Positions 6,444 through 12,645 of a stretch of 12,645 nucleotides of DNA are shown piece by piece. Position 1 is the stretch's first letter. Each line of letters opens with the position of its first letter. The stretch is from positions 1 through 12,645 of the forward strand of contig DAINSQ010000134.1 of assembly GCA_036741235.1 (NCBI GenBank). The letters run 5' to 3'. Made by a program: the position numbers and the translations under genes. Source of the stretch: JABWBR01 sp036741235. GTDB lineage: Bacteria > Bacteroidota > Bacteroidia > Chitinophagales > Saprospiraceae. A model generated the notes under the pieces. That model saw only the letters and a list, made by a program, of their open reading frames with translations. It was not told the origin of the DNA and did no database searches.

Positions 6444-7093
6444 TGCCGCGTTTGCCAGTTTTGCCGATATGCCTTACCCTTTGCATAGCTTGCGGCAGGG
6501 AAGCCGATCTGGCCCAAATACAGCGCGAGGCCGCGCAGTTGCTCAACCGGTCGACTTTTGCGGCAGATGAGTTGGTATTGCTACCCCCCGATTCGCTATC
6601 CAAACGCCTCGATTTACTAGAGGTTTACCATGTCGAGCTGTCAGACATCGATACGAGCCGGCTGAATGCAACTCAACTTGCCCAATGGAAAAAAACGCAT
6701 GCCGCGCTGCAAAAAGCACTGAAGCAACTGCGGGAACACCGTGAAGATCCCGCCGTATACAACCTCGGCGCTGCGATAAAGTTATTATTAGTAAATGATA
6801 GTCTTGGCGTTGAAACCCGCTGGCAGCTCATTGCCCGGCGGCTCGAAGAGGCGCCTGCCTACTACGAAAATGCCCAGCAGGCCCTGCAACATCCCAGCCC
6901 GCAACGCTTGCGACTGGCGGCGCAGAAACAAATGCTTACCTTAAGACTAATCAATGGAGAATTGCGAGATTCGCTGAAAACAGCGCCGCTTGCAGCCCGC
7001 CGCCGTCGGGATATAGAAAAGTTGATACCGGCTGCCCAGTCGGCGATCAAAGATTATATTTTATATTGCAACAATAAATATTTCGACAATTAG
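6443..7093 (+). CDS. Lipoprotein resembling the DUF885 N-terminal region
   Basis: A 216-residue protein with a lipoprotein signal (LPICLTLCIAC, C17). The body is all-helical. Several features recall the N-terminal part of DUF885 (peptidase-like) proteins: LPPDSLSKRLDLLE (47-60), a KALKQLREHREDPAVYNLGAA segment (91-111), then W127, a RRLEEAPAYYENAQQALQHPS helix pair and an AAQKQMLTLRLI helix. Full DUF885 proteins are over 500 residues with a metal-binding HExxH-type site; that catalytic half is absent. It may be a truncated paralogue or a stand-alone helical binding protein. It begins within the TAA of the WG-repeat gene (TAATG), so the two lipoproteins are probably co-translated and may work together. 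Its TAG overlaps the stop of the convergent Nudix-like gene. The family link is moderate. Confidence 0.6.
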   Translation: MPRLPVLPICLTLCIACGREADLAQIQREAAQLLNRSTFAADELVLLPPDSLSKRLDLLEVYHVELSDIDTSRLNATQLAQWKKTHAALQKALKQLREHREDPAVYNLGAAIKLLLVNDSLGVETRWQLIARRLEEAPAYYENAQQALQHPSPQRLRLAAQKQMLTLRLINGELRDSLKTAPLAARRRRDIEKLIPAAQSAIKDYILYCNNKYFDN

Positions 7094-7512
7094 AGATCGC
7101 GCACAGAGTGGCGGTCGAGGAGTATATCCTTGAGTTCTTTCAGGTATTTGTATTGGTCGGGCATTACTTTTTTGAAGGCCTCCTTAACGACAAAAAAAGC
7201 GCCCTTGTCCATACTTTCCAACTTGTCTTTGATCTGGAGCGCGTCTTCGTAAAGCATGTGCTTGAGCGAAGGAATCTCGTGCCAGTCGCCCTCAACAGCC
7301 CAGGCTTTGCGGGTATGGCCGTCGGCCTCTGTGACGGGGTCGAGTTCGATTACGCGGTCGGCCTGGAGCAGCGGTTGAGATTTTTCTTCCTGGGGGTTGC
7401 CCTGTGGAAGCGCCCAGTTATCGCCGGCGTTTTCATCATTGACCAGAAAAATTTCCAGTCCGCGCTCCTGGAAGCGATAGATGATGAGGTTTATTTTTTC
7501 GCTTAAGCTCAT
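7090..7512 (-). CDS. Nudix-like protein lacking the Nudix box
   Basis: A 140-residue protein. The start INLIIYRFQERGLEIFLVND and the WALPQG motif (33-38) are typical of the first strands of a Nudix hydrolase (NTP or dinucleotide pyrophosphatase). The Nudix box that should follow (G-x5-E-x7-REUxEExGU) is absent; the sequence goes on NPQEEKSQPLLQADRVIELDP instead. A later WHEIPS segment and C-terminal helices (KEAFKKVMPDQYKYLKELKD) complete it. Without the box it is unlikely to hydrolyse by the usual mechanism and may bind a nucleotide ligand. ATG 7512 is the natural start. Its stop overlaps the stop of the convergent lipoprotein gene by four bases. A 313-base region with heptamer arrays lies upstream; no clear promoter was found there. 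Confidence 0.65.
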   Translation of the reverse strand: MSLSEKINLIIYRFQERGLEIFLVNDENAGDNWALPQGNPQEEKSQPLLQADRVIELDPVTEADGHTRKAWAVEGDWHEIPSLKHMLYEDALQIKDKLESMDKGAFFVVKEAFKKVMPDQYKYLKELKDILLDRHSVRDL

Positions 7513-7650
7513 GCTTTTGTGTTTAATACGACCCTGTTAATCAGAAGCTAAACAACGCGGTTTGAAAATGGTTCAACCTTTTTTTTATTTGCAAACAGGG
7601 CGGAAAGTTAAGACGGAATTGGGGGAATTACAAGGGATAGGGGGGATTTG

Positions 7651-7748
7651 TTGTAGGTTGTAGGTTGTAGGTTGTAGGTTGTAGGTTGTAGGTTGTAGGT
7701 TGTAAGTTGTAGGTTGTAGGTTGTAGGTTGTAGGTTGTAGGTTGTAAG
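7651..7748. repeat. Tandem heptamer array, TTGTAGG x14
   Basis: Fourteen contiguous 7-base units; units eight and fourteen are TTGTAAG, the rest TTGTAGG. There are no spacers, so it is not CRISPR. It lies between the membrane-protein gene and the Nudix-like gene, starting 139 bases before the latter's start. The first part of this gap (7513-7650) holds only A/T- and G-rich sequence with no gene. Confidence 0.95.
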
Positions 7749-7753
7749 TAGAC

Positions 7754-7823
7754 CTAGAACATAGAACATAGAACATACAACCTACAACATACAACCTACA
7801 ACCTAGAACGGACAACAGAGAAC
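7754..7823. repeat. Inverted, degenerate heptamer array (CTACAAC-type)
   Basis: Ten 7-base units: CTAGAAC, ATAGAAC twice, ATACAAC, CTACAAC, ATACAAC, CTACAAC, CTAGAAC, then GGACAAC and AGAGAAC. CTACAAC is the reverse complement of GTTGTAG, so this array is an inverted copy of the preceding one and the two could pair into a long imperfect hairpin. It ends two bases before the stop of the membrane-protein gene. Confidence 0.85.
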
Positions 7824-7825
7824 GC

Positions 7826-8488
7826 CTACTGCACCTTCCTGTTCACCAATTCCAGTACAGACAGTGACAGCAGGAGGGTTTCCTCTTCTTCTGTCATATC
7901 GTTTTTAAGAAATTCGAAGGCGCGTTGGCTCACTTTACTAGAAGTGGGGTCGGCGGCTACGAGGCTGCCCACTTCGCGGTTATTGATGCGCACCGGCAGC
8001 AGGGCATTTTCCCTGGCTTGCTGCAAAATAGCGATGGGTTTGCCCGACTTGGCGCTTAGGAGGGTTCCGTCCTTATAAGTGCCGACGAGTTTATTATCTA
8101 TCACCACCTGAACGCCTTTGGGCCTTATCCAGTAGGCGTATTCGTGGCTGGCAGAGCGGGCGTAAAGCAGGGCATGGCGGCCTCTACCCAGGAACTGCTT
8201 GTAGCTATAGGCGATAATAGGTTCGTTGTAGATAGTCGTAAATATGCCTTTGGCGGTGGTTGTCCAGCGTTTGCGCAGCACCTGTTTGATTTGGCTGAGC
8301 GAAAACAACTCCAGTTCCTTTTTATCGATAGGCACCAATTCGCCTACCCATTTTTGCATATCCAGCCGCATGAGGTTCACCTCTTGCTGCATTTTTCGTT
8401 CTCCGGGTTGGAATAGATTCAGCATTTGAGTAAGTAGTACTATGCCTATGACGGCTACGATGAGTGATAATATTGCGAGAATGGCCAT
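7826..8488 (-). CDS. Single-pass membrane protein of unknown function
   Basis: A 220-residue protein that I do not recognise with certainty. Residues 2-24 (AILAILSLIVAVIGIVLLTQML) are one N-terminal membrane segment, followed by a charged helix (GERKMQQEVNLMRLDMQKW). The soluble part is beta-rich with two similar strand-turn elements: VVIDNKLVGTYKDGTLL and VRINNREVGSLVAAD. These, and the last helix TEEEETLLLSLSVLELVNRK, vaguely recall the LURP-one/scramblase fold, which is inference only. No catalytic motif is visible. The ATG at 8488 is abutted by three TTGTCGG heptamers in place of a ribosome-binding site. It lies 106 bases downstream of the SH3 lipoprotein gene and probably has its own promoter. 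Confidence 0.65.
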   Translation of the reverse strand: MAILAILSLIVAVIGIVLLTQMLNLFQPGERKMQQEVNLMRLDMQKWVGELVPIDKKELELFSLSQIKQVLRKRWTTTAKGIFTTIYNEPIIAYSYKQFLGRGRHALLYARSASHEYAYWIRPKGVQVVIDNKLVGTYKDGTLLSAKSGKPIAILQQARENALLPVRINNREVGSLVAADPTSSKVSQRAFEFLKNDMTEEEETLLLSLSVLELVNRKVQ

Positions 8489-8515
8489 TTGTCGGTTGTC
8501 GGTTTGTCGGTTGTG
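8489..8515. repeat. TTGTCGG heptamer repeat at a start codon
   Basis: Units TTGTCGG at 8489-8495, 8496-8502 and 8504-8510, plus a partial TTGTG. The array begins directly beside the start codon of the membrane-protein gene, so its minus-strand copy (CCGACAA) forms that gene's leader. Confidence 0.8.
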
Positions 8516-8525
8516 TTATCTGATG

Positions 8526-8556
8526 CAAATTAGTAAATAGGTTGGAGGTTGGCAAA
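8526..8556 (-). promoter_or_regulatory. Possible promoter of the membrane-protein gene
   Basis: On the minus strand TTTG (8553-8556) and TAATTTG (8526-8532) are 20 bases apart. The second box lacks one base relative to TAnnTTTG, so this is a variant match. The leader would be about 30 bases. Confidence 0.35.
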
Positions 8557-8594
8557 TGGAACAGACTACGGTTGGTAAATAACAGACGATTGGT

Positions 8595-9671
8595 TTAGAA
8601 TCCGGCCTGTTGGTTTACCTGAATGCCGTAAGTTTCGGGGTTTTCCAGGTGACTGCGGCGGGTTTGCAGGGCTATTTTGTCAGCGGGCGTAAGGAGATTA
8701 AGGTTGGCCGTCAAGATGTTATCGACTTCTGCGATAATTTTATCCCGGCTTTCCCAATAAGTAACACCTGCTTGTGTAATATCGTTGAGTAAATCGGTTT
8801 TGAGTTGCAAAATTTCGGGTTCAAACCGGCGGCTGCGGTTGAGGAGTTGCTGGGCATGTTGGAGCATTTGGAGATGTTTGCCTCTGCCGAGCAGGCTGTG
8901 GCCGGTGTAATCGGCAGTTTGGATCGTCCATGCTGGAAAAAAATAGGCTATGCTATCGTCGGGAAAAGCGCTGATGAATAGCAGGGTGAGCTCGTCGTCG
9001 TCGCTTTCGGGGGTTTGTCCGGCTTTTTGCAGCCATTGGCGGTAGTCTTCAAACAGGTAATACGCAGTACCTTCGGCCACCAGTTGCGGGGCATAACCGG
9101 GGAACAGTTCGCCGAGCCAAAACAGGTCGGTGGTTGGGGTCGTCATTCCGCTTAGCACACTTACGAGCGAATCAGCGTGATTACGGCCAAGGCGAAAAGC
9201 GGCGGCAAAATCATCGGCGGAGGCGATGGCGGCATATTTCTGGCGGTACTGTGCCAGTTGGGTTTTAAATGCAGGCCCGGCAAGGCTTTGCAGGCGACAT
9301 TCGAGCAGAAAGCGGCGCGCGGCTTTTTCGTCGGGGGAATCCAATTGTACATCCGAGGCGTAAATCCAGCCTTTGACGCCGCCGGCGGTGCGCACCGACA
9401 GCCAGGGTTCGTTGTATGCTTTGCCCTGGAGTTTGAGAGGCGTAGTGAAGCTGCTCACTTCCGGCAGGGCAAACAGGGCATCGCCTTTGGCCAGCGTTTG
9501 CAATACCCTGGAATCCTGGCCAGCCTGCTCGCGCAACAGGGCTGAACGCGCTGTCACTACCAGGCGCGGCGTCGCCTCGGAAGTCCGGGAATCACTTTCT
9601 TTATGACTGGATATACATGCCGTGACAGCCGAAAAAAGGAATAGCCATGCGAAAAACCGCATGTGGGTCAT
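8595..9671 (-). CDS. SH3-domain lipoprotein
   Basis: A 358-residue protein. MTHMRFFAWLFLFSAVTAC is a lipoprotein signal with C19 as the lipid-attached residue; a start at the second Met (9662) is equally possible. Residues about 37-110 are a bacterial SH3 (SH3b) domain: VVTARSALLREQAGQDSRVL, LAKGDALFAL, WLSVRT and KGWIYASDVQL. SH3b domains bind peptidoglycan or peptides. The remaining 250 residues are mostly helical with no known motif. The start lies 10 bases after the stop of the thioredoxin-like gene, so the two form an operon and probably both act in the envelope. A longer reading to 9713 would use a non-ATG start inside the upstream gene and spoil the signal peptide. Confidence 0.75.
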   Translation of the reverse strand: MTHMRFFAWLFLFSAVTACISSHKESDSRTSEATPRLVVTARSALLREQAGQDSRVLQTLAKGDALFALPEVSSFTTPLKLQGKAYNEPWLSVRTAGGVKGWIYASDVQLDSPDEKAARRFLLECRLQSLAGPAFKTQLAQYRQKYAAIASADDFAAAFRLGRNHADSLVSVLSGMTTPTTDLFWLGELFPGYAPQLVAEGTAYYLFEDYRQWLQKAGQTPESDDDELTLLFISAFPDDSIAYFFPAWTIQTADYTGHSLLGRGKHLQMLQHAQQLLNRSRRFEPEILQLKTDLLNDITQAGVTYWESRDKIIAEVDNILTANLNLLTPADKIALQTRRSHLENPETYGIQVNQQAGF

Positions 9672-9681
9672 AAGCTGGAAA

Positions 9682-11118
9682 TTAGTGATCCTGTTCTTTT
9701 TTCTTCGCCTCAATAATGCGGGTCATCAAATCCTCCAGTTGCTCGGCGCCGATGCGTTTGGAGATAATCTCCTTTTTGCTGTCGAGCACAAAAAGCAGCG
9801 GCGTTGAGCGAGTGTCGTAAATAGAAGTGTAGCGCGACATATTATAGGGGTCGGCGCAGTGCAGCCAGTCTTGCGTGCCGTTTTGATCGACGTATTCCCA
9901 GCATTTGGGCACCTCGTCGGTGAATTTCACGCATACTGCCATGATCTTAACGCCTTTATCCTTGAATTTTTCATAAAACTGTTTGAGAACGGGCGTCGCC
10001 TTTTTACACACCTCGCAATCGTAGCGCCAGAAATAGAGGATGGTATATTCAGATTTGACATCGTGCAGCGCAATTTTTTCGCCGGCGCGGGTTTGGATGC
10101 TAATATTCGGCGCTATTTTGCCGATGAGCAGCGGTTTGAGCGTTTTAGCCGATTCCAGGATTTTGTTCAGCTGTTCTTCCTCGGTCCAGGGCGCCAGTCC
10201 GGTGGCGTAGTATTTGTCAACCAGATGTACGTAAATAGCGTCTTGCCCAACAATATTTGATTTGGCGTATTGGTTGAGGAAGTGGATGAGGTAGAACTTA
10301 AAGCTTTCTTCAGCGGGTCGCAAGCGTTCCAATACATAAGTAACGGCTTTTGACAGCGTATCGGGGTGCTGTACCTGAAGTTTATTGACGTAATAGTCGA
10401 TGCGGGAAAACAGGAAAGGCGTGCGCAGCATGCGGGGGTCGGCCAGGTCTACATTGTCGAAATAGTGATCCTGGGTAAAGCGCCAGCGTTTGGTCTGGAT
10501 TTCAGTGCTGTCGCCTGTAAATTCGGGGAATTCAAAAGGCATGTTAGCTTTGATCAGCGCAGCCGTCAGCGTTGTGGGGTGTTCTGCCATGATCTTTTTC
10601 TGGAGGTCTTCCACTTCTTTATTGACCTCGTCAAATTTCTTTTGCAGTTTTTCTTTCTTCTTGGGGTCGTCGCCGGCTTTTTCTACCTGGGCTTTCAGCG
10701 TATCGGCCAGTGGGCGTCGGTTGTTGAGGAAGTTAATGTAGCTGTAAAACAGCGTATTATCGGGGGCGACTACGAATTTTATTTTTTCAATGGTTTTTTC
10801 TTTGTCTGTAAGGATCGTGAAATTTTGCTCGTTATCGCTGATGAGCAGTTGAAAAAACTGATTGTCTGGCGCCATAACGACCAGATAAACGCCGCCGGGC
10901 AGTTTCTCTTCGCCTTTAAATACAAAAAAACCGTCTTTGTCACGCTCGACAGTATCTCTGATGTATTGTTTATCGGCCATGTGGTAGGCCAGGAAGAGTT
11001 TGTTTTCAGTATAACCATCGATTTTCACACGGATATTGTAGCCGCCGTCGCCGGCTTGGAGGTTGGAAAAAGCCAGCAATGCGGGCAAGAGCAACAAGAA
11101 CCATTTTTTCATGATCAT
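9682..11118 (-). CDS. Exported DUF4369/DUF5106 thioredoxin-like protein
   Basis: A 478-residue protein with a signal peptide (KKWFLLLLPALLAFSNLQA, residues 4-22). Domains in order: a DUF4369-like N-terminal beta domain (YNIRVKIDGYTENKLFLAYH... about 27-115), a helical DUF5106-like middle (about 120-330) including the coiled segment KKKEKLQKKFDEVNKEVEDLQKK, and a C-terminal thioredoxin/TlpA-type domain (335-478). The active site is C368-E-V-C371 in FWRYDCEVCKKATP, and the cis-Pro is STP (T439-P440). Such proteins are common in Bacteroidota as periplasmic thiol-disulfide oxidoreductases; the CEVC dipeptide is unusual and may alter redox potential. The start may be 11118 (MIMKK) or 11112 (MKKW). 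It is first in an operon with the SH3 lipoprotein gene. A GATATTTG box lies upstream but no -33 partner was found. Confidence 0.85.
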   Translation of the reverse strand: MIMKKWFLLLLPALLAFSNLQAGDGGYNIRVKIDGYTENKLFLAYHMADKQYIRDTVERDKDGFFVFKGEEKLPGGVYLVVMAPDNQFFQLLISDNEQNFTILTDKEKTIEKIKFVVAPDNTLFYSYINFLNNRRPLADTLKAQVEKAGDDPKKKEKLQKKFDEVNKEVEDLQKKIMAEHPTTLTAALIKANMPFEFPEFTGDSTEIQTKRWRFTQDHYFDNVDLADPRMLRTPFLFSRIDYYVNKLQVQHPDTLSKAVTYVLERLRPAEESFKFYLIHFLNQYAKSNIVGQDAIYVHLVDKYYATGLAPWTEEEQLNKILESAKTLKPLLIGKIAPNISIQTRAGEKIALHDVKSEYTILYFWRYDCEVCKKATPVLKQFYEKFKDKGVKIMAVCVKFTDEVPKCWEYVDQNGTQDWLHCADPYNMSRYTSIYDTRSTPLLFVLDSKKEIISKRIGAEQLEDLMTRIIEAKKKEQDH

Positions 11119-11223
11119 GCAAGCGTTTTATTTAAACCGGGTGACAAATATCCGTACTTTGAAGCACATAAGTATGGTTGGCGAGGCCATTTAGATAACA
11201 TTAACATGTTTATGGCTTCGCTG

Positions 11224-12519
11224 CTATCGACTCCATTGTTCATAAAAAGCGATCACGCGTTCATCGGTTTTGATATCGGAGGGGCGAATGGGTTGGCGCA
11301 GCACAATACCTTCGAGGGTGCGGCATCGGCTGAGGGCCACATAGGTTTGACCGAATTCAAAAGCGCCGCGGTCGAGGTCGATAATCACTTTGTCGAAGGT
11401 TTGCCCTTGCGATTTATGTATCGTAATGGCCCAGGCCAGTCGCAGCGGGAACTGGGTGAAAGTGCCGATCGTTTCGGTTTCAATAGCGGTACCTTCCAGT
11501 TTATAGCGCACCACATCCCAATCTACGGGTTCTACTTCGATATACTGGCGTTGGCCCGAGCGATCTTCGACGCGCACGGTGATACTGCCCGATTCCAGTT
11601 TTTCAATGGCGCCGATGGTGCCGTTGACGAAGCGGCGTTGGGGGTCGTTTTTAACGAACATGACCTGCGCGCCGAGTTTGAGCGACAAGGCCGGTTCGGC
11701 GGGATACAGGTGGGTGGGGAATTCACCGCTGATGCGGGCCGTATAGCCTTTTGACGGCAACGGAATTTCGTCGAGTTTTTGCCGGTTGATGGCGTCTACC
11801 CTGGCGTTGCGCGTTGAAAGCGTGATATAAAATTCGGGCGGGTCGAAATGGGGGATATGTCTTGAATTGAGCGTTTCGAGGTCTTCAAGATCAATCCGGT
11901 TGAGGCGGATATCGTCGAGCAGGCGCAGGAAATGCCGGTTTTCCTGGCGGTATACTTTGCGCAATTCGAGCATTTCCAGCGCAAAACCTTCCTGAAGAAC
12001 GCGGGCGGAAAAAAAATATGGGGAATCGTATTGGGCAGTCACCAGGTGCGTTTCCACATCAGAAGCCAGCACAGGCGGCAATTGGAACATATCGCCGAAA
12101 AAGACGACTTGCACGCCGCCGAAAGGCAAGTGGTGCTTGTCGCGGTTGATGCGCAGAAAATAGTCGATGTTGTCGAGCATGTCGGCGCGCACCATCGATA
12201 TTTCATCGATGACGAGTGTTTCCAGATTCTGGTATAACTTTCTGTCGCGGCGTTTTTTTATTTCAAACGGGTTGAGCGGCCGGGGCGGAAAGCCAAAGAA
12301 GGAGTGGATGGTTTGCCCTTTTACGTTGAGGGCGGCAATACCCGTGGGGGCTACCACTACGGTCTTCCGGCGCGTGGTTTGCCGAAAGAGTTGTAACAAG
12401 GTTGATTTCCCCGTGCCCGCTTTGCCCGTTATGAACATGCTACGCCCCTCCTTTTCCAACAGGTCAAGCGCATATTGGAAATCGGCATTGAGTTCGAGCG
12501 GTTCTTTGTCTATAGGCAC
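11224..12519 (-). CDS. Pif1-like SF1B DNA helicase
   Basis: A 431-residue ATP-dependent 5'-3' DNA helicase of the bacterial Pif1 group. Motifs: Walker A GKAGTGKST (32-40, K38), motif Ia APTGIAALNVKGQTIHSFF, Walker B LVIDEIS (D105, E106), motif III FFGDMFQLPPV (141-150), LRKVYRQ, a LKLGAQVMFVKNDPQRRFVNGTIG segment typical of this group, AWAITIHKSQGQTFD and the final YVALSRCR (motif VI). It is close in size to the known Bacteroides Pif1 and lacks extra C-terminal domains. Pif1 enzymes unwind forks, R-loops and G-quadruplexes, notable given the G-rich tracts in this window, though a link is speculative. The start is GTG at 12519, preceded within four bases by two heptamer units. It is monocistronic, ending 105 bases before the thioredoxin-like gene; that gap holds nothing clear. 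Confidence 0.9.
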   Translation of the reverse strand: MPIDKEPLELNADFQYALDLLEKEGRSMFITGKAGTGKSTLLQLFRQTTRRKTVVVAPTGIAALNVKGQTIHSFFGFPPRPLNPFEIKKRRDRKLYQNLETLVIDEISMVRADMLDNIDYFLRINRDKHHLPFGGVQVVFFGDMFQLPPVLASDVETHLVTAQYDSPYFFSARVLQEGFALEMLELRKVYRQENRHFLRLLDDIRLNRIDLEDLETLNSRHIPHFDPPEFYITLSTRNARVDAINRQKLDEIPLPSKGYTARISGEFPTHLYPAEPALSLKLGAQVMFVKNDPQRRFVNGTIGAIEKLESGSITVRVEDRSGQRQYIEVEPVDWDVVRYKLEGTAIETETIGTFTQFPLRLAWAITIHKSQGQTFDKVIIDLDRGAFEFGQTYVALSRCRTLEGIVLRQPIRPSDIKTDERVIAFYEQWSR

Positions 12520-12523
12520 GGTG

Positions 12524-12537
12524 TTGTAGGTTGTAGG
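12524..12537. repeat. TTGTAGG x2 beside the pif1-like start
   Basis: Two complete TTGTAGG units, followed by TAGG, begin four bases from the GTG start of the Pif1-like gene. They are identical to the unit of the 14-copy array at 7651-7748 and face the downstream gene in the same orientation. Confidence 0.8.
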
Positions 12538-12544
12538 TAGGTTC

Positions 12545-12575
12545 GTTTATAAGTTTAATAGTTTATAGGTTTATC
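12545..12575. repeat. Short tandem octamer, GTTTATAA-like x4
   Basis: Units GTTTATAA, GTTTAATA, GTTTATAG and GTTTATC in tandem in the upstream region of the Pif1-like gene. The direct repeat AGCAAATT AGCAAATT follows at about 12583-12598. Confidence 0.6.
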
Positions 12576-12603
12576 AATTATCAGCAAATTAGCAAATTAG
12601 CAT

Positions 12604-12630
12604 CCCGACCTCCTTCCAGTCGGTACGGGA
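12604..12630. other. Small inverted repeat near window end
   Basis: CCGAC (12605-12609) and GTCGG (12619-12623) form a 5-bp stem with a 9-base loop, followed by TACGGGA, which could alternatively pair with TCCCG at the left edge. It may be a terminator or the edge of a dispersed hairpin repeat; the window stops before this can be judged. Confidence 0.3.
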
Positions 12631-12645
12631 CTCCCCCGATTTTCA

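Noticed and set aside
7585..7815. A 76-residue protein with YNLQPTT repeats
   Set aside because: It is simply the translation of the heptamer array (21 bases give seven residues) and has no start context or non-repeat domain.
7651..7823. CRISPR array
   Set aside because: Units are only 7 bases, contiguous and without spacers, and no cas gene is nearby.
10366..11754. A 462-residue plus-strand protein
   Set aside because: It lies antisense across the ends of the thioredoxin-like and Pif1-like genes, both of which have full family motifs; it shows none.

Overview
The window looks like ordinary chromosome from a Bacteroidota bacterium, most likely of the Saprospiraceae/Lewinella type. This rests on several things seen together: TAnnTTTG-type -7 promoter boxes, start codons with AT-rich leaders and no clear Shine-Dalgarno sequence, a DUF4369/DUF5106-thioredoxin exported protein, DUF547, small lipoproteins, a short Pif1-like helicase, and an effector-associated (EAD11-like) domain. 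The phylum assignment is inferred from family content. No rRNA, tRNA, CRISPR array, transposase or phage gene was seen.

Left part (1-4854). The most unusual gene is at 76-1752. It encodes a three-part protein: an N-terminal EAD11-like adaptor domain, a protein-kinase fold whose catalytic and metal-binding residues are replaced (a pseudokinase), and a C-terminal domain with the pattern of a globin. A 10-G run lies about 50 bases upstream and a G/GA-rich repeat covers its 3' end. Convergent to it is an exported DUF547 protein (1829-2524, minus). Divergent from DUF547 is a LigB/YgiD-type dioxygenase with a Tat-like leader (2652-3536), followed by an RhlE-type DEAD-box RNA helicase (3640-4854) with its own recognisable promoter.

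Middle (4855-7093). Three back-to-back hairpins separate rhlE from a minus-strand toxin-antitoxin pair: a UPF0175 antitoxin (5477-5728) and a DUF3368 PIN-like toxin (5008-5493). The toxin is broken by one in-frame TAG. A short orphan C-terminal-looking reading frame (5792-5971, minus) follows. Next come two translationally coupled lipoprotein genes on plus (5937-7093): a WG-repeat protein and a DUF885-N-terminus-like protein.

Right part (7090-12645), all genes on minus. Read from right to left these are: a Pif1-like helicase (11224-12519); a DUF4369/DUF5106 thioredoxin-like exported protein (9682-11118), which forms a tight operon with an SH3-domain lipoprotein (8595-9671); a single-pass membrane protein of unknown function (7826-8488); and a Nudix-like protein without a Nudix box (7090-7512). 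A heptamer (TTGTAGG, variant TTGTCGG) recurs in three intergenic sites here. One is a 14-copy array followed by an inverted array. Two others directly abut start codons.

Most of the window is housekeeping or envelope-associated. The candidates for something undescribed are the EAD11-pseudokinase-globin protein and the heptamer repeats placed at translation starts.
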